From NCBI RefSeq assembly GCF_900090265.1, contig NZ_LT607752.1, positions 3,596,001 to 3,660,000 on the forward strand: a stretch of DNA of 64,000 nt. Direction: 5' to 3'. The position numbers and the translations under genes were made by a program. Positions 8,215-16,030 of the stretch are shown one piece after another. How positions within the stretch are numbered: position 1 is the first letter of the stretch; each line of letters starts with the position of its first letter. Under the pieces are notes generated by a model. It was not told the DNA's origin. It made no database searches and saw only the letters and a program-made list of their open reading frames with translations. The stretch comes from Micromonospora rifamycinica (GTDB lineage: Bacteria; Actinomycetota; Actinomycetes; Mycobacteriales; Micromonosporaceae).

Positions 8215-9462
8215 TCAGTCCGACCCGGCCACCACGACGGGTCGGATGTCGGCGTTGGCCCCGGCCACCGGGGTCGAGGTGGCCCGCGCCCCGGCCAGGA
8301 CCTCGTCGGGACGCATCCGCGCCAGGGCGCCGCCCCGGTCGACGTAGGTCGCGTTCCGGGTGTCCGTCCAGGCCACCACGTCGCCGATCACCGGTCCGGC
8401 GGTCCGTTGGGGGGCGGCACCGCCGGCCAGGTCGACCAGGATCGCGCCGTCCGCACCGGCGAGTCGACCGTTGACCAGCAGCCAGCGCCCGTCGGGGGAG
8501 ACCGCGCCCCGGCCGTCGGCGGCAGGCGTCGACTCGCACCGGGTGGTGTCCTGGCTCAGGTCGGGGCCGAGCAGGGCCAGACAGCTCCGGGCTCCGGCGC
8601 GCACCCGGGCGACCAGCCGGCCGTCGGACCTGGCCCCGTAGACGTCGAGGACGTGCGGCGCGACGGCGCCGGGCGGCGTGCCCGGGGACGGACGCCACAG
8701 CAGGTGACCACCCTGGGGGCCGGCCCGGAGCAGCACCTGGTTGCCGATGAACCGGACCGGGACCATCCCGGCGGGAGCCGGCTCGCCGACCACCGCGAGG
8801 AGCTGGCCGGCGACGATCCCGGCCGAGAAGATCCGTCCGTCGTCGCGCCAGGCCACCTGCCGGCCGTCCGGCGACACGACGATCTCCTCCGCCCCGGCGA
8901 GCAGCGCCTGCGGTTCACCGCCCGCGGGCACCGTCCAGAGGGTACGGCCGGCGACGGTGGCCGGCCCGGTCAGCAGCCAGCCACCGCGGTCGGGCAGCCG
9001 CTGCGCCCGTTCGACCGGCCCGATGCCGAGGTCGTACCGCTGGCCGGTGGCGGTGACCAGGACACCGGCCACGATCAGGTCGACCTCACCGTCGGCCGGT
9101 CGTTCCGCCGGGACGGGCGCGACCGGTCCGGCGGAACGGGAGGCCACCCCGCGCGGGTCGCCGAGCACCACGGTCGGGGTGGTGGTGCGGTCCGCCTGCC
9201 CGCCGAGCTGGGTCATCCCGCCGGTGGCCAGGGCGGTGGCGATCCCGGCCAGCGCGAGCCCGGCGACCGTGCGCCGACGGCGCGTCCGCCCGGCCCGGCG
9301 GAGCGCCAGCCCGGCCGGGTCGAACGGCAGCCGGTGCGGGACGGCGACCCGCTGGGCGAGCGTCTCCCGCAGCGCCTGCTCCAGCCGTTCCTCGTCGGTC
9401 ACGGCGAATGGACGCTCGGGGCGGCCGGTCTGGTTGCCCGGTCGGGGTGACGAGGGGTTCAT
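8215..9462 (-). CDS. Membrane protein coupled to ECF sigma factor, WD40/TolB-like sensor domain
   Basis: A 415-residue protein. A basic N-terminal part (about 1-60) with an E-E-R-LEQALRETLAQRV helix precedes one membrane segment (TVAGLALAGIATALATGG, about 85-102). The rest is an extracytoplasmic beta-rich region with repeats such as EEIVVSPDGRQVAWRDDG and GRGAVSPDGRWLLVNG, typical of TolB/beta-propeller blades. It overlaps the sigma gene by four bases (ATGA), so translation is coupled. Position and topology suggest it restrains or senses for the sigma factor, although no ZAS anti-sigma motif is visible. Confidence 0.75.
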   Translation of the reverse strand: MNPSSPRPGNQTGRPERPFAVTDEERLEQALRETLAQRVAVPHRLPFDPAGLALRRAGRTRRRRTVAGLALAGIATALATGGMTQLGGQADRTTTPTVVLGDPRGVASRSAGPVAPVPAERPADGEVDLIVAGVLVTATGQRYDLGIGPVERAQRLPDRGGWLLTGPATVAGRTLWTVPAGGEPQALLAGAEEIVVSPDGRQVAWRDDGRIFSAGIVAGQLLAVVGEPAPAGMVPVRFIGNQVLLRAGPQGGHLLWRPSPGTPPGAVAPHVLDVYGARSDGRLVARVRAGARSCLALLGPDLSQDTTRCESTPAADGRGAVSPDGRWLLVNGRLAGADGAILVDLAGGAAPQRTAGPVIGDVVAWTDTRNATYVDRGGALARMRPDEVLAGARATSTPVAGANADIRPVVVAGSD

Positions 9463-10226
9463 CGGGTCTCCGCGGTGACCGGGGTGGCCCGGGTGGGTGT
9501 CCGGGAGCGGTCGGCGGCCCGGCCGGGCGGGGTCGGGCGGGGAATCCGGGCCGGCTGGACGGCCGGCGCGGTACCGCCGGCAGGCGCGGCACGGGCAGCC
9601 TGTGCGGCACCGGCGGCCGGCGCGGCACGGGCAGCCTGTGCGGCACCGGCGGCCGGCGCGGCACGGGCAGTCTGTGCGGAGCGGGAGGCCGGGGCCGGGC
9701 GGGGGGCGGGATCGGCCGGGAGGTCGAGCTGCGCCTCCGCCCCGAGCCGGCGGCGCAGGGTGGCCAGCGCCCGGGACGTCTGACTCTTCACCGTTCCCGG
9801 GGAGATCTCCAGCAGGGCCGCTGTCTGCGCCTCCGACAGGTCCTCGTAGTAGCGCAGCACCAGCACCGCGCGCTGCCGGGCGGGCAGCGCACGCAGGTGC
9901 CCCCAGAGGACGTCCCGGTCGAGGTGCTGGGCGATCTCGTCCACGCCGGCCCGTTCGGGCAGTATCTCGGTGGGCCGCTCACCGTGCCACCGTCGTCGCC
10001 ACCAACTGGTGGACGTGTTGACCAGCACCCGTCGGGCGTACGGCTCGACCGCCTCGATCCCGCCCAGCCGCCGCCAGGCCAGGTACGTCTTGGTCAGCGC
10101 GGTCTGGAGGAGGTCCTCGGCGGTGGCCCAGTCCCCGGTGAGCAGGTAGGCGGTACGCAGCAGGGCACCGGAGCGCGCCGCCACGAAGTCGCGGAACTCG
10201 TCCTCCAGCGGATCCCGGTCGGCCAC
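9459..10226 (-). CDS. SigE-family ECF RNA polymerase sigma factor
   Basis: A 255-residue protein, GTG start with GGAGG. Region 2 is seen in LLRTAYLLTGDWATAEDLLQ and the following helix; region 4 in LPARQRAVLVLRYYEDL plus the helix-turn-helix LSEAQTAALLEISPGTVKSQ, about residues 100-165. This is the actinobacterial SigE-like ECF group. From about residue 175 the protein carries an unusual Ala/Pro/Gln tail built from a 12-residue repeat, not needed for sigma activity. It is cotranscribed with the downstream membrane protein. Confidence 0.88.
   Translation of the reverse strand: MADRDPLEDEFRDFVAARSGALLRTAYLLTGDWATAEDLLQTALTKTYLAWRRLGGIEAVEPYARRVLVNTSTSWWRRRWHGERPTEILPERAGVDEIAQHLDRDVLWGHLRALPARQRAVLVLRYYEDLSEAQTAALLEISPGTVKSQTSRALATLRRRLGAEAQLDLPADPAPRPAPASRSAQTARAAPAAGAAQAARAAPAAGAAQAARAAPAGGTAPAVQPARIPRPTPPGRAADRSRTPTRATPVTAETR
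9584..9691. repeat. 36-bp tandem repeat inside the sigma factor gene
   Basis: Three head-to-tail 36-bp copies (9584-9619, 9620-9655 identical; 9656-9691 degenerate) in frame, encoding 12-residue units of the type AQAARAAPAAGA. There are no spacers, so it is not a CRISPR array. Confidence 0.85.
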
Positions 10227-10329
10227 CGCTCACCTCCGCGCCCCGTCCTGCCTGGCAGGTTGTCATGCCGGGCGACACCCGGTCGACGGCGGAAGGGGTG
10301 CAGTTCGCCCGCCGGACGGACGAGAGCCT

Positions 10330-11196
10330 TCAGGCGCCGTCGTCGGCCTTGGCCTCGTCGGCCTCCTTGCCCAACCGGGCCTCGACCGCCTGCGGCTCGT
10401 ACATCTCCTCGACCACCCGCAGGTAGAGCTCGTTCGGGTTGGGCAGGTTCTTGATCTCGCGTAGCGCCTGTTCCTGGCCGGCGGATTCCAGCACGAAGGT
10501 GCCGTAGTTGAGTGCCCGGCCGGTCGGGGTCTGCTCGTACTTCATGTCGGTGACCCGGGCCAGTGGCATCATGGCGACCTTGCGCGTGACGATGCCGTTG
10601 ACCACCATGACCCGCTTGTTGGTCAGGATGAACCGGTCGTACCACCAGTCGGCGACCTTCCAGGCCACCCAGCCCATCGCCGCGAACCAGAGCAGCACCG
10701 CGATGGTGGTCAGCGCGCCGACGTCCTGGCCGGCGAGGAAGCCGGAGAGGTAGCCGAGCACGAAGGTGGCCGCCACGCCGACGATGATCGGGGTGGTGAG
10801 GTGGATCCAGTGCCGCTTCCACTCGCCGCGGTACCGCTCGGTGGGGAAGAGGTAGCGGGCGACCAGCGAACTGGGCTCGTCCTCCAGCGGAAGGACCCGG
10901 CGGGGGGCCATCCCCTGGGAGTCGGACCGCAGCCCGGCCAGCTCCTCTTCGGAGATGACCGGCTGCTGGTAGCCCGCCTCCGGATCACGGCCCCAGGCAC
11001 GTCCCTCACCGGCGTACGCCGGGCCGTCGCCGTAACCGGCGTCGTCCGAGAAGGACGGTCCGTTGGAGAGTCCCGCACCGGACCCGTAGCCCGGACCCTC
11101 GTCGGGCCGGTATCTCGGGATCGGTTCGGTGTCCCGCTCCCGGCGGTCCCGGCCGGGATCGTCCGGGTCGAACGGGGGTCCGGAGGGGCTGCCCAT
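10330..11196 (-). CDS. Bacterial-PH (bPH2/YdbT-like) membrane protein
   Basis: A 288-residue protein. Residues 1-95 are a hydrophilic, Gly/Tyr/Asp-rich, probably disordered region. Two hydrophobic helices (about 135-157 and 162-183) follow, then WWYDRFILTNKRVMVVNGIVTRKVAMMPLARVTDM, the signature of the bPH2 domain (DUF304), and NYGTFVLESAGQEQAL. Likely inner-membrane protein with a cytoplasmic PH-like domain; biochemical role unknown. A 52-residue membrane protein is encoded just upstream on the same strand. Confidence 0.85.
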   Translation of the reverse strand: MGSPSGPPFDPDDPGRDRRERDTEPIPRYRPDEGPGYGSGAGLSNGPSFSDDAGYGDGPAYAGEGRAWGRDPEAGYQQPVISEEELAGLRSDSQGMAPRRVLPLEDEPSSLVARYLFPTERYRGEWKRHWIHLTTPIIVGVAATFVLGYLSGFLAGQDVGALTTIAVLLWFAAMGWVAWKVADWWYDRFILTNKRVMVVNGIVTRKVAMMPLARVTDMKYEQTPTGRALNYGTFVLESAGQEQALREIKNLPNPNELYLRVVEEMYEPQAVEARLGKEADEAKADDGA

Positions 11197-11202
11197 CGCT
11201 GG

Positions 11203-11361
11203 CTAGGCGACGAGGCTCGTGAAGAAGTCACCAAAGCCCTGGGCGATGTCCACGATGCCACCGCCGAGCGACTTGAAGACGTCCGCTGCCGAATTTGGCC
11301 GGTAGGCAACGAAGAAGATCAAGAATGCGATACCGGCCCAGGTGAGGACCTTCTTGACCAT
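11203..11361 (-). CDS. Small single-pass membrane protein (52 aa)
   Basis: An ATG at 11361 preceded by GAGAGGA opens a 52-residue frame with start MVKKVLTWAGIAFLIFFVAY, a clear membrane helix at 5-22, then an amphipathic stretch DVFKSLGGGIVDIAQGFGDFF. It ends at TAG, seven bases before the bPH2 start codon, implying an operon with it. Synonymous positions are less GC-rich than in neighbouring genes. It looks like a real small gene because of the ribosome site, the helix and tight spacing. Function unknown. Confidence 0.7.
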   Translation of the reverse strand: MVKKVLTWAGIAFLIFFVAYRPNSAADVFKSLGGGIVDIAQGFGDFFTSLVA

Positions 11362-11477
11362 AGCGGGCCATCCTCTCGCGCGGCGCCGGGTCCATTTACC
11401 GCAGCGGCACCCACAGTATCAGCATGGTGCCGCAGCGTGAATATCTGCGTCCCATCTCCGACTCGCCGACAGGGCCG

Positions 11478-12179
11478 TCAGGCCCCGCCGTGCAGGTACG
11501 GAGACGGTGCGCCGTACACGAGCTCGGGCGGAGTCCACTCGGTGAGGTCGTGCAGGACGACATCTTCCGCGAGGAGGTAACCCGCGCTCGCCGGCCAGGC
11601 TATCGCATGGAGCCACATTCCCCGAGCCTCACCGGCGTACGCGCTTCGATCCGTTGCCGAATTGATCAGCCACAGTGGAGTCGGGTGGCCGCCGGCCCGG
11701 ATCCGCGCCGGCTCGACATGCTCGGGATGACCAGGGCCGGGGCCCGGTCCGGCCAGCACCTCCGTCAACTCTGGACCGGGATCCGGGCCGGCCACTCCGG
11801 CGAACCGGGTACCCAGTCCGACCCCGGGCTCCTCGGCCACCAGCACCAGCTCGGCCGGTCCGCCGCCGAGCGGCGCCGGACCGGCGCAGGCGACGGCCGT
11901 GGCCCGGACGCCATCGGCTTCGTCGCCGGCCCAGGCCACCCCGGTCACGGTCCAGCCGGACGGCAGCGGCCAAGGGCACCACAGCGGCATCGCGGGCCGC
12001 TCCGGGCCGCTCTCGGCAGCCACCCGGTCCACCACGCTCGCCACGATCTCGGCGTCGATCCGCTCGGGCACGTGCAGCGGGGCGACCGGCCCGCACCGGA
12101 CGCAACGCGAGGAACCGTTCATCAGGTCCGGCGGGCGCACCTGACCCGCACACCTCGGACAACTCACCACGACACTCAC
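11478..12179 (-). CDS. DUF6758-family protein with N-terminal zinc ribbon
   Basis: A 233-residue protein starting at GTG 12179 behind GGTGGGGAT. The N-terminus has two Cys pairs (CPRC and CVRCG) forming a zinc ribbon. The body has LWCPWPLPSGWTVTGVAWAGDE, VACAGPAPLGGGPAELVLVAEEPGVGLG and MWLHAIAWPASAGYLLAED, which match what I recall of the actinobacterial DUF6758 family almost motif by motif. In Streptomyces the gene sits in the same syntenic block as the PHP and MgtE-N genes. Function unknown. Confidence 0.85.
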   Translation of the reverse strand: MSVVVSCPRCAGQVRPPDLMNGSSRCVRCGPVAPLHVPERIDAEIVASVVDRVAAESGPERPAMPLWCPWPLPSGWTVTGVAWAGDEADGVRATAVACAGPAPLGGGPAELVLVAEEPGVGLGTRFAGVAGPDPGPELTEVLAGPGPGPGHPEHVEPARIRAGGHPTPLWLINSATDRSAYAGEARGMWLHAIAWPASAGYLLAEDVVLHDLTEWTPPELVYGAPSPYLHGGA

Positions 12180-12320
12180 ATCCCCACCGTGGCCCCACGA
12201 TCCGGGTCCGTCAAGCCGACCCCGCCGACACGCCGTCTCCCGATCCCCCCGCCTCCCCGCCGTCCACCTGGGGTTCCGGGGCGGATCCGCCCCACCGGGA
12301 GGGCCGCGATCTCCGGTGCC

Positions 12321-12593
12321 GCCGAGCCCGCGCGGGGCGGGTCGGAGACGGCGGTGACGCGGGCGGCGCACGCGCCGGGCGGGCGCTGACCGCGCCGGGG
12401 CGGCCGGCCCTCTGCCGCTGGGCCGGGCACGCGCCGTCCGTCGCTGACGCGCCGGGCCCGCGCGGGCGGGCGGGTCGCTCTTCGCCGTCGCGCCCCCGGA
12501 CGCGGTGGTGGCCGGGCCCGCGCGGGCGGGCGGGTCGGCCAGCTCACCAGCTCCATCTCGGTGGTCGCGGCGCCGGACCCGCGCGGGCGGGTC
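12321..12593. repeat. Cluster of four GC-palindromic repeats in an intergenic gap
   Basis: The 412-base gap between DUF6758 and the methyltransferase holds no convincing gene. It contains four copies of a motif centred on the palindrome CCCGCGCGGG followed by a G-rich arm ending GGGTC: at 12321-12343, 12451-12477, 12511-12537 and 12572-12593. Copies two and three are identical over 27 bases and 60 bases apart. The last overlaps the 3' end of the methyltransferase gene. Possible structured transcript ends or nucleoid/REP-like element. Confidence 0.6.
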
Positions 12594-13215
12594 AGGGCGG
12601 CGGGGCGGCGGCGTACGCGCGGATCCAGGCGTGCATGGCGATGCCGCTGGCCACCCCGGCGTTGATCGACCGGGTCGAACCGTACTGGGCGATCGAGAAG
12701 AGCTGGTCGCAGGCGGCCCGGGCGGCGTCGGAGAGACCTGGACCCTCCTGACCGAAGAGGAGCACGCAGCGCCGGGGCAGGGTGGTGGTCTCCAGCGGCC
12801 GGGAACCGGGCAGGTTGTCGATACCGACCACCGGCAGGTCGTGGTCGGCGGCCCACCCGACGAACCCGTCGATCGTCGGATGGTGCCGGACGTGCTGGTA
12901 CCGGTCGGTGACCATCGCACCCCGACGGTTCCACCGACGCAACCCGACGATGTGCACCTCGGCGGCGAGGAAGGCGTTGGCGTTGCGGACCACCGTGCCG
13001 ATGTTGAAGTCGTGCTGCCAGTTCTCGATGGCCACGTGGAAGTCGTGCCGCCGGGCGTCCAGGTCGGCCACGACGGCCTCCCGCCGCCAGTAGCGGTACC
13101 GGTCCACCACGTTGCGCCGGTCGCCCGCGGCGAGCAGCTCCGGGTCGTAGCGGGGGTCGTCCGGCGGGTCGCCGGGCCACGGTCCGACACCCACGTCGAG
13201 TTGGTCCTCGGTCAC
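12592..13215 (-). CDS. SpoU/TrmH-family RNA 2'-O-methyltransferase
   Basis: A 207-residue SPOUT methyltransferase starting at GTG 13215 (VTEDQLDVG). The three SpoU motifs are visible: motif 1 IENWQHDFNIGTVVRNANAF, motif 2 CVLLFGQEGPGLS, motif 3 IAQYGSTRSINAGVASGIAMH. It would methylate ribose 2'-O in tRNA or rRNA using S-adenosylmethionine through a knotted fold. There is no N-terminal substrate-binding domain beyond about 50 residues. A longer frame upstream to 13527 is noise. Confidence 0.9.
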   Translation of the reverse strand: MTEDQLDVGVGPWPGDPPDDPRYDPELLAAGDRRNVVDRYRYWRREAVVADLDARRHDFHVAIENWQHDFNIGTVVRNANAFLAAEVHIVGLRRWNRRGAMVTDRYQHVRHHPTIDGFVGWAADHDLPVVGIDNLPGSRPLETTTLPRRCVLLFGQEGPGLSDAARAACDQLFSIAQYGSTRSINAGVASGIAMHAWIRAYAAAPPP

Positions 13216-13324
13216 GATCCCGAGAGGGTACGGACCCGGGCCGCGACTGTCGCACACCACCCCGCGTCCGGACCCGGCCGGCACGGGCACCCGCGGGTCG
13301 CCGCGTCCACCGGGTCGGCTCCGG

Positions 13325-13810
13325 TCACCGCAGGCCCAGCGCGTCGCCGAGGCGGTCCAGGAACCGCTGGTCGGTCGGATCCGGGTCGCCGGCCCGGCAC
13401 ACCCGGACCGCCACCGACTCGACCCACTGCCGGTACGCGGCCGAGTCGGCCGGGTCCGCCCGTCGGCGCAGCACCCGCACCACGGCACGGCAGACCGGCG
13501 GGAGGTCCGCCGCCCCGGCCAGCCCACCGGTCGGGGTGGTCGAGCTGTCGTCCCGGGCGTAGATCGTCGCCACCACGGCGCGGACCAGGTCGCTGTCGGA
13601 GGCCCGGCCGGCGGCGAGCGCGTCCAGCCCGACGAGGCCGGCGGCGACGGTACGCGCCGGGCGTCCGGGACCGGGCGAGGCGGCGGCGACCAGCACCCGG
13701 CCGGGCAGGGTGGTGAGCAGGCCCCACTCGCGGGTGGAGTAGCCGGCGGTGGTCAGCGGTGCGGCACGCCGTCCGGCAGAGGGCGGCTCTCCGGCGAGGG
13801 AGTGGCTCAT
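13325..13810 (-). CDS. Hypothetical protein, alpha-helical
   Basis: A 161-residue frame from ATG 13810, chosen because GGAGG lies five bases upstream (an ATG at 13828 is possible). It has an N-terminal segment YSTREWGLLTTLPGRVLVAAAS and a mainly helical body rich in Ala, Arg and Asp (DSDLVRAVVATIYA, VCRAVVRVLRRRADP). No known family is recognised. GC-rich third positions and clean ribosome site support it as a gene. It is about 110 bases upstream of the methyltransferase on the same strand. Confidence 0.65.
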   Translation of the reverse strand: MSHSLAGEPPSAGRRAAPLTTAGYSTREWGLLTTLPGRVLVAAASPGPGRPARTVAAGLVGLDALAAGRASDSDLVRAVVATIYARDDSSTTPTGGLAGAADLPPVCRAVVRVLRRRADPADSAAYRQWVESVAVRVCRAGDPDPTDQRFLDRLGDALGLR

Positions 13811-14467
13811 CAGGACCTCCGCCGCCAGCATAAGCCCGCCGGGCGCAGGGCCGGGCCGGTCCACCCCGATCCGCGCGGCCGCGTGGCGGCGGGCCGGACC
13901 GCGTCCGTCCGCCTCCGCCGGGTGACCACGGGGTGCACCGGGCGCGCCGTACCGTCGGTTTGCGCCTTACCGCTGGTTAAGGAGATACCGGGGGCGGGGG
14001 TGACGGGTAAATGTCACACCGGTGTTCACCCGGGGGGAGACGCAATGAGCGGCGGGGCCCTCCCCGGCACCCGCCGCCCACGCTCTGATGTCCAAGAGTC
14101 TGCCCCACGGAAGCGACGGACGGACAGAGACGGAGGTCACATTTATCTTTTCGTAACAATACGGAGAGTCATTAACGATCAACGAGAGAGCGATCTCCGC
14201 AGCCTAGATAGCACCTCGTCAGGACGTCGATGGCGGCATGCCCGCTGCTCCGGGGGGCGATCTCCCTGGAAACGCTCCCATCACGGGCGGTCACGCAAAT
14301 GCGTCGTGCAAGTGCAGTCCGCATGCGTACATCGACAGCGCCGGTTCGATGGGCGTGAGCGGACCGCCCCACCCGCACCGGTTTCGGCGTCCGCCACCCG
14401 GGAATTTGCCGGGGTACCGCCTGGTTCTACCGGACGAAAAAGCAATCCGCGCTGATCGGAGAGTCCA
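13811..14467. other. Long intergenic region upstream of thioredoxin
   Basis: About 650 bases between divergent genes without a convincing gene. It includes a locally AT-rich patch at about 14138-14175 that contrasts with the surroundings, several small inverted repeats, and a possible ATG at 14045 behind GGGGGGAGAC whose 136-codon frame loses GC-rich third positions after about 25 codons. It probably holds the promoters and a long 5' leader of thioredoxin. No known riboswitch could be matched by eye. Confidence 0.5.
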
Positions 14468-14830
14468 ATGGCAACCGTCGAGCTGACCACGGCCAACTTC
14501 GACGAGGTGACCGCGAGCGACGGCATCGTGCTGGTCGACTTCTGGGCCGAGTGGTGCGGCCCCTGCAAGCGGTTCGCCCCGGTCTACGAGCGTTCGTCGG
14601 AGAAGCACCCGGAGATCACCTTCGGCAAGGTCGACACCGAGGCCCAGCAGGAGCTGGGCGCCAAGTTCGACATCCGGTCGATCCCCACGATCATGGCGAT
14701 CCGGGACGGCGTGATCGTCTTCGCCCAGCCCGGCGCGCTGCCCGAGTCGGCCCTGGAGAACCTGATCGAGCAGGTCCAGGCCCTCGACATGGACGACGTC
14801 CGCAAGCAGCTGGCCAACCACCAGCACTGA
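14468..14830 (+). CDS. Thioredoxin
   Basis: A 120-residue thioredoxin with active site WAEWCGPCKRFAP at about residue 28-40, the cis-Pro motif IRSIPTIMAIRDG, and a C-terminal helix, so a complete single-domain cytosolic disulfide reductase. GGAGAG precedes the ATG. The C-terminus extends about 12 residues beyond the minimal fold (DMDDVRKQLANHQH). It is followed by a strong hairpin, so it forms its own transcript. Confidence 0.92.
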   Translation: MATVELTTANFDEVTASDGIVLVDFWAEWCGPCKRFAPVYERSSEKHPEITFGKVDTEAQQELGAKFDIRSIPTIMAIRDGVIVFAQPGALPESALENLIEQVQALDMDDVRKQLANHQH

Positions 14831-14837
14831 GCACCGC

Positions 14838-14874
14838 CGACGGCGGCCGGGTCCACGGGGTCCGGCCGCCGTCG
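14838..14874 (+). terminator. Hairpin terminator after thioredoxin
   Basis: Perfect 13-bp stem CGACGGCGGCCGG / CCGGCCGCCGTCG with an 11-base loop, eight bases after the stop codon. Confidence 0.75.
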
Positions 14875-14888
14875 ACTTGCGCCGACTA

Positions 14889-14904
14889 TCGCACACGTGT
14901 TCGA
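14889..14904 (+). promoter_or_regulatory. LexA/SOS box
   Basis: TCGCAC-ACGT-GTTCGA matches the actinobacterial SOS box TCGAAC-N4-GTTCGA at 11 of 12 defined positions. It ends ten bases before the radical SAM start codon, so LexA bound there would block transcription or initiation. Confidence 0.75.
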
Positions 14905-14913
14905 ATAGGCGTC

Positions 14914-15960
14914 ATGCGCTGGGAGCACCTCTCCGCTCCCCCGGACGAGGAGCATCCCGACCGGGCAGCGCCAGCGGCGCCACCCCTGCCGCTGGCGCTG
15001 CCCGGAGCGGTGGCCCGCACCTTCGACACGCCAGACTTCGCGGGCATGACGTTCTACGAGGTGCGGGCAAAGTCGATCATCAACCGGGTGCCGGGCGGCT
15101 CGCGGGTGCCGTTCAGCTGGACGATCAACCCGTACCGGGGCTGCACCCACGCCTGTGTCTACTGCTTCGCCCGCAACTCGCACACCTATCTCGACCTCGA
15201 CGCCGGTGCGGACTTCGACCGCAAGGTGATCGTCAAGGTCAACGCCGGGGAGCTGGTCCGACGCGAGCTGGCCGCCCCGCGCTGGCGCGGCGCGGCCATC
15301 GCGATGGGCACCAACGTCGACTGCTACCAGCGGGCCGAGGGGCGCTACCGGCTGCTGCCGCCGATCATCGAGGCGCTACGCGACTTCGGCAACCCGTTCT
15401 CGATCCTCACCAAGGGCACCCTGATCCTGCGGGACCTGCCGTTGCTGCGTCAGGCCGCCGAGGCGACCCGGGTCGGCCTGTCGTTCTCGGTGGGTTTCGT
15501 CGACGAGGCGCTGTGGCGGGCGGTCGAGCCGGGCACCCCGAGCCCGCGACGCCGGCTCGACGCGGTACGCCGCCTCACCGACGCCGGTTTCGCGGTGGGG
15601 GTGCTGATGGCCCCGATCCTGCCCGGCCTCAGCGACGGCGACGAGTCGATCGACGCCACCGTCTCGGCGATCGCCGCCGCCGGAGCCACCAGCGTCACCC
15701 CGCTGGCGCTGCACCTGCGGCCGGGGGCCCGCCAGTGGTACGCGCACTGGCTCGGCCGGCAGTTCCCGCAGCTGGTGCCCCGGTACCGCGAGCTGTACCG
15801 GTCCGGGGCCTACCCGCCGCAGGCGTACCAGCGGGAGCTGACCGCCCGGGTGCGGATCGCGGCCCGCCGGCACGGCCTGCACCGGGGCGAGCCCGGCGAC
15901 ACCCGACGACCGCCGGTCCCGCCGCCCGCGCCCGCCCCCGAACAGCTCGCCCTGCTGTGA
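14914..15960 (+). CDS. Rv2578c-type radical SAM protein
   Basis: A 348-residue protein; ATG 14914 is chosen because the family N-terminus MRWEHL starts here. The SAM-binding Cys triad is in YRGCTHACVYCFARNSHTY (CxxxCxxC), with AMGTNVDCYQRAEGRYRL and SILTKGTLILRDLPLL typical of the SplB-like (spore photoproduct lyase-like) group represented by mycobacterial Rv2578c. The C-terminal 40 residues are Pro/Arg-rich. Substrate unknown; a LexA box immediately upstream suggests DNA damage induction. Confidence 0.88.
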   Translation: MRWEHLSAPPDEEHPDRAAPAAPPLPLALPGAVARTFDTPDFAGMTFYEVRAKSIINRVPGGSRVPFSWTINPYRGCTHACVYCFARNSHTYLDLDAGADFDRKVIVKVNAGELVRRELAAPRWRGAAIAMGTNVDCYQRAEGRYRLLPPIIEALRDFGNPFSILTKGTLILRDLPLLRQAAEATRVGLSFSVGFVDEALWRAVEPGTPSPRRRLDAVRRLTDAGFAVGVLMAPILPGLSDGDESIDATVSAIAAAGATSVTPLALHLRPGARQWYAHWLGRQFPQLVPRYRELYRSGAYPPQAYQRELTARVRIAARRHGLHRGEPGDTRRPPVPPPAPAPEQLALL

Positions 15961-16030
15961 GGACCGGCGCGGCCCGTCCGTGCCGGTCTCGGCCACCCGC
16001 GCCGGCACCCGGCCGGGCTAGGCTCGGCGG

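Noticed and set aside
9584..9691. 36-bp repeats resembling CRISPR repeats (also at 59928-60040)
   Set aside because: They are head-to-tail with no spacers and are in frame inside genes; no cas genes. The nearby RecB/Cas4-like nuclease at 5.6 kb has no array.
12592..13527. Methyltransferase starting at 13527 (311 residues)
   Set aside because: The upstream 100 residues are Arg/Thr/Pro/Ser-rich shadow of the adjacent hypothetical gene; GTG 13215 gives the normal SpoU length.
14045..14455. Possible 136-codon gene starting at ATG 14045 behind GGGGGGAGAC
   Set aside because: Third-position GC collapses after about 25 codons and the product is Arg/Ser-rich without a fold; a long leader is more likely.
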